In this document: positions 9,636 to 18,935 of the stretch, piece after piece | Layout of the letters: each line of letters begins with the position of its first letter | Numbering within the stretch: the first letter of the stretch is position 1 | NCBI GenBank assembly: GCA_021820065.1 | Contig: JAKAEE010000001.1 | Coordinates: forward strand, 62,001-126,000 | Direction: 5' to 3' | Length of the DNA: 64,000 nt | From: Bacteroidota bacterium | Lineage (GTDB): Bacteria; Bacteroidota; Ignavibacteria; Ignavibacteriales; Melioribacteraceae | Program-made: the position numbers and the translations under genes | Notes under the pieces: model-generated | Told to the model about the DNA's origin: nothing | The model's database searches: none | The model's input: the letters and a program-made list of their open reading frames with translations, nothing else

Positions 9636-9650
9636 TATCATATGATACTA
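9633..9650. promoter_or_regulatory. Perfect 18-bp palindrome at the end of the beta-helix gene
   Basis: TAGTATCATATGATACTA is self-complementary and overlaps the TAG stop codon at 9633-9635. A looser copy follows at 9660-9679, with AGTAT and ATACT arms 10 bp apart. The AGTAT/ATACT arms are also present in the palindrome at 5052-5067. The pair lies about 190-235 bp in front of the GntR/LacI hybrid gene and may be its operator, but a terminator stands between. Confidence 0.45.
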
Positions 9651-9718
9651 ACTATAAATAGTATTCAAATTGTGATACTTATGAATAAGAATGATTCTTT
9701 CTCGTGCCTCCTAAAATA

Positions 9719-9758
9719 AAGCATCTAGCCAAAGTTAATTTGGCTGGATGCTTTTTTT
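9719..9758 (+). terminator. Rho-independent terminator after the beta-helix gene
   Basis: A long stem with arms AAGCATCTAGCCAAA and TTTGGCTGGATGCTT, one mismatched pair and a 5-base loop is followed by a run of T at 9752-9758. It ends the TonB receptor/beta-helix transcript and separates it from the regulator gene. Confidence 0.9.
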
Positions 9759-9868
9759 GAAATAACAAATTAGGTGTAAATTATGAATGCGAAACAACAA
9801 GGAAAGAAAGCTTGGGTTGTTTCTGTTGTTTATGGTAATATTAGCAAACTAATTAGTTAGGACATCAA

Positions 9869-11032
9869 GTGGCAGACAATATTAATTTTGTAAATAACGT
9901 TCCTTTGTATGAACAAGTTGAAAAGGATATCAGAAGAAAAATAAAAGAAGGTATCTTAAAACCGGGTGACCAAGTTGGTTCACATAGTGAACTAAGCGAG
10001 CACTATAACGTTAGCATCATCACAGTCAAACGTGCGCTTTCTAACTTGATCAATGACGGTATTTTATTCACTCGTGTCGGCTTAGGTACTTATGTTAGCG
10101 AGTTTAAGGAACAAAAACTTAATCTTACAAGGCACAAATCAGTTGGACTCGTGCTAAGAGATCTTCGTCATCAGTATTTTTCTTTGATAGTCAGCAGTAT
10201 TGAAGAACGGGCATATGAACTTGGTTTCAACGTGTTACTATCCAGCTCCTCAAATAAAATTGAAAGAGAAGAAAGTCAAATTGAACACTTTAGAAAATTA
10301 GGTGTAGACGGTTTAATAATTGCCTCTCTTGCTTTGAGTTATAGAGCAACAGATTATATCAAAAAACTTCATCAAGAAAACTTTCCATATATCATGGTGT
10401 CTTACATTCACGAACCGGAATATTGGTATGTTGGTTCCGATCATGAATACGGCGGATACACTGCAACCGAGCACTTGATAAAACTTGGTTATAAAAACAT
10501 CGGGTATATGCATGTCGAGAAAAATAATCTTTTGAGCGAGATACGAAAGAATGGATATTATAGAGCTTTGACAGAACATGATCGGCCTTATGATTCCAAA
10601 CTTATCTTTACATCTGAAATTTCAGATATAGAATCTGGCAGCGACAGATTTAAGTTAGGTTACCAATTTGGGAAAGAATTTAAAAAGCTTGAAAAAAAAC
10701 CCGACGCTCTGCTGTTCTATAGCGACTTGACCGCTTTAGGTTTTGAGCAAGCAGCAAGCGAAGAGGGCATAAACATACCAGATGATGTTGCAATTGTTGG
10801 CTATGACGACATTTTCCTTTCTCAATTCGCTTCAATTCCGTTAACCACTGTACATCAACCGGCAGATAAAATAGGTAGGACGGCTATTGATGTTATTCAA
10901 AAAAGAATTGAGGGAACCGATGTTGGTAATAGGACAATCTTTAAACCAACATTAGTTGTGAGGAATTCTTGTGGTTTTAACAAAAGAGAGAAGATTAATT
11001 TTGCCGAAGACTCATCAACAAATGTTCAATGA
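9869..11032 (+). CDS. GntR-type HTH fused to LacI-type effector domain (AraR-like regulator)
   Basis: The 387-residue protein joins an N-terminal GntR winged helix (PLYEQVEKDIRRKIKEG, then GSHSELSEHYNVSIITVKRAL, residues about 10-70) to a C-terminal periplasmic-binding-protein domain of the LacI/GalR kind. That domain shows SVGLVLRDLRHQYFS, LGVDGLIIAS, DVAIVGYDDIFLS and TTVHQPADKIG. This is the layout of B. subtilis AraR, a repressor released by a sugar. The start is GTG at 9869 with AGGA upstream. It is followed 35 bp later by beta-glucuronidase, so a uronide is a plausible effector. The palindromes at 5052 and 9633 are candidate binding sites. Confidence 0.9.
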   Translation: MADNINFVNNVPLYEQVEKDIRRKIKEGILKPGDQVGSHSELSEHYNVSIITVKRALSNLINDGILFTRVGLGTYVSEFKEQKLNLTRHKSVGLVLRDLRHQYFSLIVSSIEERAYELGFNVLLSSSSNKIEREESQIEHFRKLGVDGLIIASLALSYRATDYIKKLHQENFPYIMVSYIHEPEYWYVGSDHEYGGYTATEHLIKLGYKNIGYMHVEKNNLLSEIRKNGYYRALTEHDRPYDSKLIFTSEISDIESGSDRFKLGYQFGKEFKKLEKKPDALLFYSDLTALGFEQAASEEGINIPDDVAIVGYDDIFLSQFASIPLTTVHQPADKIGRTAIDVIQKRIEGTDVGNRTIFKPTLVVRNSCGFNKREKINFAEDSSTNVQ

Positions 11033-11067
11033 TAATTTTTGCTTAAACAATTCTTGTAAGGCACACT

Positions 11068-12837
11068 ATGCTATATCCTGTTCATAACAATTTTAGATCT
11101 ATACTGGATTTGTCGGGTTTTTGGAAATTTAAAGCCGACCCTCTGAAAATAGGTGAGAAGAAAAAGTGGTACAAAGTTTTAAAAACCAAAACTGAAATAG
11201 CTGTCCCTGGTAGTTGGAACGAACAATTAGCGGAAGAAGGTTTATCGGATTTTATAGGAACTGCATGGTACTCAAAGAAATGTTTTATTCCCAAAGACTT
11301 TCAGTCGAAAAAAATCTGGCTTAGAGTCGGCTCCGCAGATTATTATTCAAAGGTATGGGTAAACGGCAAATTTGTCGGCGAAAATCATTTCGGATTTCTT
11401 CCATATGAGTTTGAGATTACCGAATTTATTTCGTTTGGGGTTGAATCTGAGATAACAATTTTAGTGAACAACGAATTGGACAACGAAACCGTTCCGCAAG
11501 GAATTACCTCGGCGCAATTTTTAGAAGAGAATAGATTGAGAGAAGAAACCAATCCCCCATCTCGTTTTGATTTTTATCCTTTTGGAGGAATTCACCGTCC
11601 GGTTCAGATAATTGCAACTCCGCATCAATACATTAGCAAAATAAAGGTGGATACCGGAATACTCGGGGTTAAGAAAGGACGGGTAAAAGCTGAGATTGAA
11701 GTTACAGGTGTTCAAGATGCTAAAGTGGCTGTCTCTATTGGTAACGGCAAACAGCTTTTTTCCGATCAAACACGTTTAGCAAATAACCGTGCGCGGGGCA
11801 ATTTAATTATAAGCGACTGCAAATTCTGGTCGCCTCAAGAACCATTCTTGTACGAATTGCAAATCCATTTGATTAGTGACAACAAGATAATTGACGAATA
11901 TGTTCTGCCGGTTGGGGTACGCGAGGTAAAAGTAAGGGGCAATAAGTTATACATAAACAACAAGAGCATTTATCTAAAAGGTTTTGGAAAGCATGAAGAT
12001 TTTTCGACTATTGGCAAGGGGTTGTTTTTACCTCTTATAGTTAAAGACTTTGAATTAATGAAATGGCTCAATGCAAACTCGTTCCGTACCTCTCACTATC
12101 CATATTCCGAAGAGATGATGTATTATGCCGATAGAAAAGGAATTCTTGTGATTGATGAAGTTCCGGCTGTGAGTTTAGACACTCGTTATGCTAATAACAA
12201 AAGCATCCGGAATCATAAAGAGTACATTAGAAGATTGATAGAAAGAGATTATAATCATCCTTCGGTAATTATGTGGTCTGCTGGTAATGAACCAAATCTA
12301 GTTGGTGCAGAAGAATACTATGATGGTACTGGAAAAAAATATTGGAAAGAAATATTCAGTTATGCTAGAAGTCTTGATTCTTCCAGACCTATTACGGTTC
12401 CTAATTGTTCAAGAGCAGGTATTAACGATCCGGTATTTGAATTTAGTGATGTCCTTTCTTTGAACCGTTACTACGGATGGTACGAGTATCCGGGCAAATT
12501 AAAATATGCAGCAGAAATTCTAAGTAAAGAAATGGATGCGATTTATAAAAAGTATAAAAAGCCAATATTGTTTACAGAATTTGGTGCGGATACTTTACCC
12601 GGCTCTCATTCAACATCGGACCAGATGTTTACAGAAGAATACCAGGCTTCATTGATAGAAATGTACATAAAAGTTATAAGATCAAAAACTTATACAATTG
12701 GTGAACAGTTGTGGAATTTTGCAGACTTTAAAACCCCGCAGCATTTCCGTCGAGTTGTACAAAATCTAAAAGGCATCTTTACGAGAGAAAGATCACCTAA
12801 ATTAGCTGCTTTCAAAGTCAAGGAAATCTGGAAGTAA
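11068..12837 (+). CDS. uidA: Beta-glucuronidase (GH2), cytoplasmic
   Basis: The enzyme hydrolyses beta-D-glucuronides to glucuronate (EC 3.2.1.31). The 589-residue protein has the GH2 order: N-terminal jelly roll, immunoglobulin-like domain (about 190-285) and TIM barrel. The acid/base glutamate is E408 in GNEPN and the nucleophile is E504 in TEFGADTLPGSHS. The Asn-x-Lys pair that recognises the glucuronate carboxylate is kept (N566 and K568 in QNLKGIFTR), which supports glucuronidase over galactosidase. There is no signal peptide, so it works in the cytoplasm on imported glucuronides. The sodium symporter gene just downstream may bring them in, and UxaC uses the product. Confidence 0.9.
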   Translation: MLYPVHNNFRSILDLSGFWKFKADPLKIGEKKKWYKVLKTKTEIAVPGSWNEQLAEEGLSDFIGTAWYSKKCFIPKDFQSKKIWLRVGSADYYSKVWVNGKFVGENHFGFLPYEFEITEFISFGVESEITILVNNELDNETVPQGITSAQFLEENRLREETNPPSRFDFYPFGGIHRPVQIIATPHQYISKIKVDTGILGVKKGRVKAEIEVTGVQDAKVAVSIGNGKQLFSDQTRLANNRARGNLIISDCKFWSPQEPFLYELQIHLISDNKIIDEYVLPVGVREVKVRGNKLYINNKSIYLKGFGKHEDFSTIGKGLFLPLIVKDFELMKWLNANSFRTSHYPYSEEMMYYADRKGILVIDEVPAVSLDTRYANNKSIRNHKEYIRRLIERDYNHPSVIMWSAGNEPNLVGAEEYYDGTGKKYWKEIFSYARSLDSSRPITVPNCSRAGINDPVFEFSDVLSLNRYYGWYEYPGKLKYAAEILSKEMDAIYKKYKKPILFTEFGADTLPGSHSTSDQMFTEEYQASLIEMYIKVIRSKTYTIGEQLWNFADFKTPQHFRRVVQNLKGIFTRERSPKLAAFKVKEIWK

Positions 12838-12897
12838 TCAAATACCAAAAGCTAAAATCTTCTGACGATGCATGTATAATCTTTGTTGGACAGAAAT

Positions 12898-14595
12898 ATG
12901 ATTTACGGGCTTTCACCACTGGATATTATTGTAATTCTCATCTACACAATTGTTATAATCTTTTTGGGCTTGCGGGTTCGAAACCGAATACGTAATACCG
13001 GCGATTATTTTATGGGCGGCAGGCGCGGCAGCAAAATTATGATGATTGCAAATGCACTTGGCGCAGGCACTCATACAGATCAGGCTATTGCAGTTGCAGG
13101 TGCAACCTACCAGATTGGTCTTGCTGGAATCTGGTATCAATGGGTCTGGCTTTTTGCTACGCCATTTTATTGGCTGATTGCACCTATTTATCGAAGAGTA
13201 AGATATGTAACCACCGGAGACTTTTTTGAAGAGAGATACGGTTCCAAAATAGGTGTTGCTTATTCGGTTATGGGGTTACTTTATTTTATAATCAACCTAG
13301 GATTAATTTTAAAAGGAACGTCCACAGCTATAGAAGCTGTTACAAGCGGGCAGCTTTCATCCCAAACTATAATTATTCTTTTAACAATATTTTTTCTTCT
13401 TTACAGCGTTGTAGGTGGACTTGTATCTGCATTACTTATTAATCTTATCCAGGGGGTTTTCATAATAATTTTTTCTTTTTTGTTAATTCCTTTTGCACTT
13501 AATGCTGCCGGCGGAATCTCTAATATAAAAGCTCAACTGCCTGCGTATATGTTTAACTTTGTTGCCCCCCATGAAGTTACGTTATTATTTGTCATTACAG
13601 TTGTTGTTAACGTGCTTGTTGGAATAGTAGTAGAACCGCATCACATGGCAGTGGGCGGTGCCGGAAAATCCGAGATCAATTGCAGAACAGGGTGGACCTA
13701 CGGAAATTTTACAAAACGATTGGCAACACTTGGCTGGGCTTTCATAGGAATTTTTGCTGCGGCGTTATTCCCTGGTTTAACCGGAGAGAACAGAGAATTG
13801 GCTTTCGGACTTGCTGCATCAAAGTTATTGCCTGCCGGTTTAATAGGGTTGATGATTTCTGCAATGGCAGCAGCAGTGCTCGGAGTAAGTCACAACTATA
13901 TGGTAGCCGGTTCCGCTCTTTTTACGAGAAACTTCTACAAAAAAATTTTTAAAGACCTGGAGAATTATAACGAACTAAAAGTTGCAAGAATTTCTTCCAT
14001 AGTTATTGTTGTTGGTGCTGTAACGGTTGCATTAATAATTCCAAATGTGGTTACGGGCTTAAAAATAATTTGGCAGATAACCGCGTATTTCGGAATAGCG
14101 TTCTGGATGGCAGTTATTTGGCGCGGTTCCAACAGATACGGCGTTTGGGCTAGCCTTGCTGTAACAATTTTGACTACACTTATCGTGGGCCCTTATTTTC
14201 CGTTTAGTTTTGGTTTGGCTTTGGAATATCAAATCCTCTTTTATCTGCCTGCAGGCTTCATAACATTTATAGTTGTTAGTAAGCTAACAAAACAAGAGCC
14301 CGAAAAACAACTCGATAAGTTTTACTCGTTATTACATACGCCGGTGGGAGAGGAATTCCGTCTGAAAGAAAAAGGAATAGATATAATCTTTGAAGGGGAA
14401 TCAATTCATGCTTCTAAGGATATGCAAAGCACTTTAGAAAAAAGCGGTCACAGTTTGCTTTTAGTTGATCTTCTTTCTCTTCATAAAAAGTTTTCTTTTA
14501 AAAGGTACCGGATCGATCTAATAGGATTTTTCTGGGCTGTCCTGTTTGTCCTGGCAATATTTGCACTCGGTCTAATTGCAGCAAGTATTGGTTGA
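12898..14595 (+). CDS. Sodium:solute symporter (SSS family)
   Basis: This polytopic membrane protein has about 13-14 hydrophobic segments and the SSS-type GDYFMGGRRGSK loop after the first helix. I choose the ATG at 12898 (MIYGLSPLDIIVILIY), because the in-frame TTG at 12883 adds only five residues. The length is 565 residues, including a cytoplasmic tail before the last helix (FRLKEKGIDIIFEG and following). It lies between beta-glucuronidase and a beta-helix gene and should import a sugar acid or uronide with Na+. The substrate is inferred only from its neighbours. Confidence 0.88.
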   Translation: MIYGLSPLDIIVILIYTIVIIFLGLRVRNRIRNTGDYFMGGRRGSKIMMIANALGAGTHTDQAIAVAGATYQIGLAGIWYQWVWLFATPFYWLIAPIYRRVRYVTTGDFFEERYGSKIGVAYSVMGLLYFIINLGLILKGTSTAIEAVTSGQLSSQTIIILLTIFFLLYSVVGGLVSALLINLIQGVFIIIFSFLLIPFALNAAGGISNIKAQLPAYMFNFVAPHEVTLLFVITVVVNVLVGIVVEPHHMAVGGAGKSEINCRTGWTYGNFTKRLATLGWAFIGIFAAALFPGLTGENRELAFGLAASKLLPAGLIGLMISAMAAAVLGVSHNYMVAGSALFTRNFYKKIFKDLENYNELKVARISSIVIVVGAVTVALIIPNVVTGLKIIWQITAYFGIAFWMAVIWRGSNRYGVWASLAVTILTTLIVGPYFPFSFGLALEYQILFYLPAGFITFIVVSKLTKQEPEKQLDKFYSLLHTPVGEEFRLKEKGIDIIFEGESIHASKDMQSTLEKSGHSLLLVDLLSLHKKFSFKRYRIDLIGFFWAVLFVLAIFALGLIAASIG

Positions 14596-14612
14596 TAAAA
14601 ATAAAGGATGAA

Positions 14613-16364
14613 ATGAAACTTGCTAAAAATTTATTTTCCCGATTATCAATTATGCTCTGGTTGATTCTTATCCTTCAACCCGATCTCTATTCACAAAATA
14701 TTTATGTCTCTTCAAACGGCAACAATAACAATACCGGCTATAAGGTTACAGAGCCGCTTAAATCAATTAACCGTGCAATTGAAATGGCTTCTGCAGGAGA
14801 TACAATTTATCTGCTGCCGGGGACATATAAGGAGATTGTAAAATTCATCAACAAAAACGGTCTGCCGGAAAAACCAATCTGCATATCAGGTTATGCGGAT
14901 AGTGAAAATAACTATCCACTGATAGACGGCGGGGCTTCTGAACCGAAGCTGAATGCAAGTTCTAACTGGATCATAATTGAAAACTCACATTGGATTGAAA
15001 TTGCAAGAATAAAGTTTAAGAACGGCTGGACATACCCAATTCAAATTTATAATTCATCATATATCTCGTTCGATCAGTGCAAGTTTTGGGGCGGTAAAAG
15101 AGTTATTTCAGCTTTCGGCGCAGATACGCATCATCTACTCGTCGAAAATTGTTTTTGGGATCAGGGCGGAGAATACCTTTGGAAAATTGAAAAAGATTCT
15201 GAAGGAATTGATGCGTGGACTTCAATGCATCATGGAAACATGAATTACTTTAACGGCTCGCTGATTGATTTTAACGGAACAGGCGGTTCGATTGTAATAA
15301 GAAAAAATACTATCATAAATGCGTTTAACGGGATAAGATTTAGGGGAGTAGAAGGATTCGATTCCAATATTGAAATTTACGACAACCATGTTTCGAACAT
15401 TCGTGATAATGATTTCGAGCCGGAGTATTATACTTATAACCTTCACATCTATCATAATTTCTCACATAACATTCACAAAACTTTGTCGGTTGATAATGTT
15501 GAAGGAGGACAAATTTATTATTACGGAAATGTGATAACCTCCGATAATGATCCATGGTCTGTTCAAATAAGTGCAGGGTTTTGGAAAATATACGGAAGCA
15601 GAAGAATATTAAGTTATCCTATCTATGCATTTAATAACAGCTTTTTTGGTGTAGGATATGCCTTTGTGAATGCCCGTAAACAGTTCATGCGTTTATTAAA
15701 ACACTATAATAACGCATACTTTTTTTCTATTGATAACGGCTGGGATTTGAATATATGGGATTCAACAGACGACTTTGATTACGATATTTCAAATAAAGAG
15801 TGGCCTGCTAATATTATTGATAACAAAAAAGAATTACGCGGAAAAATTTGTGATGTAAAATTCGTTGACGGCGTGAATCGGAATTTAAAATTGCAGTCCG
15901 GAAGTCCGGGGATTGATGCGGGGAAAATTTTATCATTCAAAGAATTTGATTGGACACAATCTTACGAAGGCAAAACCCCGGATATTGGCGCATATGAAAA
16001 TGAAAAGTTAGTCGAAGGTCCGCCGTTCCGGTTTTTAACGCCGCCCAAAAGTAAAATTGAATACAAAGAAAAACCACGCATAGTTAAAAATTATATCGAT
16101 GGCAGCAAAGTAATAATTTATTTCTCGGATAAAATTGATACTGCTTCGGTTAAGAAGGAGTTTATTTCTTTATATAAAGGAAACGAAAAACTTGCTGTTA
16201 CTTCAGTTTCATTTCCAAAGGATTTTTATCAAATGATAATTGAAACTAAGGCGGTTCCAAACGAAGGCGGGCTGTCGATTTCATTTAGCAAAATGTCGGT
16301 AGGAACGAATGGCGAGACAGCAACTTACTGGGCATCGACAATACCTGTCTATAAAAGAAATTGA
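14613..16364 (+). CDS. Secreted right-handed beta-helix protein (possible polysaccharide lyase)
   Basis: The ATG at 14613 follows AAAGG by five bases and gives a signal peptide (FSRLSIMLWLILILQPDLYSQ); a TTG at 14592 overlapping the previous stop is less likely. The mature N-terminus has the DUF1565-like opening IYVSSNGNNNNTGY followed by SAGDTIYLLPGTYKE. Repeated beta-helix turns follow, then the SPGIDAG and PDIGAYE motifs that close many such helices, and a C-terminal beta-sandwich of about 100 residues (VIIYFSDKIDTASV). It has no T9SS tail, so it is probably periplasmic or surface-attached. No lyase catalytic pattern is obvious to me. In this locus a pectate- or glycosaminoglycan-lyase-like role is reasonable. 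Confidence 0.75.
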   Translation: MKLAKNLFSRLSIMLWLILILQPDLYSQNIYVSSNGNNNNTGYKVTEPLKSINRAIEMASAGDTIYLLPGTYKEIVKFINKNGLPEKPICISGYADSENNYPLIDGGASEPKLNASSNWIIIENSHWIEIARIKFKNGWTYPIQIYNSSYISFDQCKFWGGKRVISAFGADTHHLLVENCFWDQGGEYLWKIEKDSEGIDAWTSMHHGNMNYFNGSLIDFNGTGGSIVIRKNTIINAFNGIRFRGVEGFDSNIEIYDNHVSNIRDNDFEPEYYTYNLHIYHNFSHNIHKTLSVDNVEGGQIYYYGNVITSDNDPWSVQISAGFWKIYGSRRILSYPIYAFNNSFFGVGYAFVNARKQFMRLLKHYNNAYFFSIDNGWDLNIWDSTDDFDYDISNKEWPANIIDNKKELRGKICDVKFVDGVNRNLKLQSGSPGIDAGKILSFKEFDWTQSYEGKTPDIGAYENEKLVEGPPFRFLTPPKSKIEYKEKPRIVKNYIDGSKVIIYFSDKIDTASVKKEFISLYKGNEKLAVTSVSFPKDFYQMIIETKAVPNEGGLSISFSKMSVGTNGETATYWASTIPVYKRN

Positions 16365-16407
16365 TGGAGACGGCTTAAAGGAATTATTTCTAATTAGGAA
16401 GTTGATT

Positions 16408-18132
16408 ATGAAAAATATTTTGATAAGTGTATTCTTTTTTGCAGCAGATATATTTGCTCAAAATCCGGAACCACTTACCGTTGCTAAAAATATTGCCGAT
16501 AAAATAATCAGCGAGACGTCATTCGCTTTTTCAGAAGTAGAGCAAAAACTGGCAGCAGATCTTCAAGTTATAGATTTCGGAAAAGCTTTTGGAAATAAGG
16601 GTAAAGTTTACGCTTACGCGCTAGCAAATATTTCCGTCAATGAAAATATAAAATTGAAATTCGGCGTTAGCTACTCGTCGCCTATAAAAATTTTCATTAA
16701 CGAAAAATTGATCTTTACAGGCAAAGAACAACCTAAATTTCATTTTAAGGAGACCGCATATTCAAGCTTTTCTTTCCAGGACACTATTCCGGTTGTGCTT
16801 AGTAAAGGATCGAATAGGATTGTAATTGAATCGCTGGGAGATAAAAATCCGGTCGTTTACTTGCGCGAAATAACCGCAGCCGATCAGAATCCAAATTCGA
16901 AATTCCTGCCTGTCTCTTCTCAAATAAAAAATTACACATGGCCCTGGTGTTTTTATAGTACCGGCAAAAACGGCGCAGAAAAAATTTCTGTAGATAGTCT
17001 ATTCAGCATGTTGGCAAGTGATAAATGTTCGTGTACCATCCTTCAGCCGGCTTTAATTAAGAAATTAATTATAAATCCAAACAGCACGTTTAAGAAAGAT
17101 TCTTATGCAGATTGGAATTACCCGAACGGCGCACTGATGATGACGCTGATGAAACTTTCTAATGCAACTGGAGACGAACGCTATCATGAGTTCGTGAAAA
17201 AATACTGCGATTTTATTTATGAAAATCTTCCTCTGTTTAAGAAACAATATTTTGCAAATCACGATATCCACGGCAGTTACCACAGAATCTTCAGAAAAAG
17301 TATGCTTGACGATACAGGCGCTCCAACGTTACCCTTTGCAGAAGTTGAAATAAAGTATCACAATAAAGACTACGACACTTTAATAAATGAGATGGTTGAT
17401 TATGTTTTTAACGGACAAACAAGATTGCCGGACGGAACATTATGCCGCCCGGAACCGGAACGGTGGACAGTATGGGCGGATGATTTATTCATGTCCGTTC
17501 CGCTTTTGGTGAGAGCAGGAGTTTTATATAACGATAAAAAATGTTTTGACGAAGCGGCAAAGCAAATCATCAACTTCAATAAATATCTTTTTGATTCTAA
17601 AACCGGTTTATACAAACACGGCTGGTTCAGCATGACGAACGAAAAATCAAAAGTCTTTTGGGGCAGAGCAAACGGCTGGATTGTTTTGGCAATTTCAGAA
17701 GCGTTAAAATTTTTACCGAAAGATCACCCTTCGTATAAAAAGATTGAGCAAATATTCCGTGAACATCTCGAAGGAATTGTAAACCATCAAGATTCAAGCA
17801 GTATGTGGCATCAAATTCTTGATGACAAAAGTTCTTTCGAAGAAACTTCATGCACGGCAATGTTCATTGCAGGACTTTCACGCGGAATTATGAACGGCCT
17901 GATAGATAAAAAATACAGCGGGAATGTTCTTAAAGCATGGTATGCGCTTCAAAGCAAAATTGATTCAACGGGAATTGTGAAAGACATCTGCTGCGGAACA
18001 GGAATCGGGATGAATGCAGATTTCTATAAATCGCGGGAAAGGTTTAATAACGACCCGCGCGGCTTAGGCGCAGTTATTACCGCAGCTATAGAAATAAACG
18101 AACTTGAGAAGTTTTTAAATGAGTCTAAATAA
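16408..18132 (+). CDS. Unsaturated uronyl hydrolase, GH105 (YteR/RhiN type)
   Basis: GH105/GH88 enzymes hydrate the 4,5-unsaturated uronic acid left by lyases, releasing it from oligosaccharides. The ATG at 16408 gives a signal peptide ending around FAQ. Residues about 20-165 form an extra beta-rich N-terminal domain, and the (alpha/alpha)6 catalytic domain occupies the rest of 574 residues. The key aspartate pair D358-D359 lies in WTVWADDLFMSVPLL. Other family marks are HGWF, VFWGRANGW and the closing DPRGLGAVITAAIE. A longer frame from 16309 overlaps the preceding gene and is not a believable start. It is secreted, so it works in the periplasm. Confidence 0.9.
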   Translation: MKNILISVFFFAADIFAQNPEPLTVAKNIADKIISETSFAFSEVEQKLAADLQVIDFGKAFGNKGKVYAYALANISVNENIKLKFGVSYSSPIKIFINEKLIFTGKEQPKFHFKETAYSSFSFQDTIPVVLSKGSNRIVIESLGDKNPVVYLREITAADQNPNSKFLPVSSQIKNYTWPWCFYSTGKNGAEKISVDSLFSMLASDKCSCTILQPALIKKLIINPNSTFKKDSYADWNYPNGALMMTLMKLSNATGDERYHEFVKKYCDFIYENLPLFKKQYFANHDIHGSYHRIFRKSMLDDTGAPTLPFAEVEIKYHNKDYDTLINEMVDYVFNGQTRLPDGTLCRPEPERWTVWADDLFMSVPLLVRAGVLYNDKKCFDEAAKQIINFNKYLFDSKTGLYKHGWFSMTNEKSKVFWGRANGWIVLAISEALKFLPKDHPSYKKIEQIFREHLEGIVNHQDSSSMWHQILDDKSSFEETSCTAMFIAGLSRGIMNGLIDKKYSGNVLKAWYALQSKIDSTGIVKDICCGTGIGMNADFYKSRERFNNDPRGLGAVITAAIEINELEKFLNESK

Positions 18133-18143
18133 AATTTTAGGCA

Positions 18144-18935
18144 ATGAAGAACTCACAACCAAATAGAAGAGATTTTGTAAAATCCGCGTTCGGGATTTTA
18201 GGTGCATCTATTTTTAGTCCACTTATAGTAAATGCAAAGAGAAAAGAAATAAATGGTTTGTTCCAGGACAAAAAGTTTACGAGACTTATTTATTCAAATC
18301 CTCTTTCTAATGAAACGGATATAAAAAATTTTGTTCTGGAAGGCGATGCAATTATTTCATTCCCAAACAAAAGAATGAGAATGGAAAATGCGCTTGATCC
18401 TTCCTTAGGGCAGACTTCAAATTTTGTTTTCTGGTGCCCCGAAGATTTTCCGCCCGATATTTCTATAAGATGGAAATTCCTTCCTATTCGAGAACCCGGT
18501 TTATGTATTTTGTTTTTTGCCGCGAAAGGTATTAATGGAGAAGATATTTTCGACAGCAGACTTCAAAAAAGGAACGGCAATTATAAACAGTATCACAGCG
18601 GCGGCATAAATGCGTATCACGTTTCATATTTCAGAAGAAAGCATCCTGCGGAAAGAGCATTTCATACTTGCAATCTGAGAAAGAGCAAAGGATTTCACAT
18701 GGCTGCACAAGGCGCAGATCCAATTGCATCGGTCGGAGATATAATCAATCCTTATTCAATGCGGCTTGATAAAGCTGGAGGTAATATTTCTTTCTACATA
18801 AACGATTTGTTAGTCTTCAACTGGATAGATAACGGAAAAACTTTTGGACCAATTTTAGGAACGGGCAAAATCGGCTTCCGTCAAATGGCTCCGCTTCAAG
18901 CAGAGTACTTTAATTTAGAGGTTTATACAATATGA
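18144..18935 (+). CDS. Tat-exported DUF1961 (YesU-like) protein
   Basis: The 263-residue protein begins with a twin-arginine signal (PNRRDFVKSAFG then a hydrophobic stretch). The body matches DUF1961, whose B. subtilis member YesU lies in a rhamnogalacturonan locus: SIRWKFLPIREPGLCILFF, INAYHVSYFRRK, AFHTCNLRKSKGFH and GKIGFRQMAPL. The fold is a concanavalin-like jelly roll. I know of no firmly assigned reaction. Its stop overlaps the next start by four bases (ATGA at 18932), so it is translationally coupled to the oligogalacturonate lyase. This suggests joint action on pectin fragments. Confidence 0.8.
   Translation: MKNSQPNRRDFVKSAFGILGASIFSPLIVNAKRKEINGLFQDKKFTRLIYSNPLSNETDIKNFVLEGDAIISFPNKRMRMENALDPSLGQTSNFVFWCPEDFPPDISIRWKFLPIREPGLCILFFAAKGINGEDIFDSRLQKRNGNYKQYHSGGINAYHVSYFRRKHPAERAFHTCNLRKSKGFHMAAQGADPIASVGDIINPYSMRLDKAGGNISFYINDLLVFNWIDNGKTFGPILGTGKIGFRQMAPLQAEYFNLEVYTI

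Noticed and set aside
9783..9860. 25-codon ORF (MNAKQQGKKAWVVSVVYGN and six more residues) before the regulator gene, as a leader peptide
   Set aside because: It has only a weak ribosome site (TAGGTG) and no attenuator-like structure after it. It could be chance, so it is not listed as a gene.
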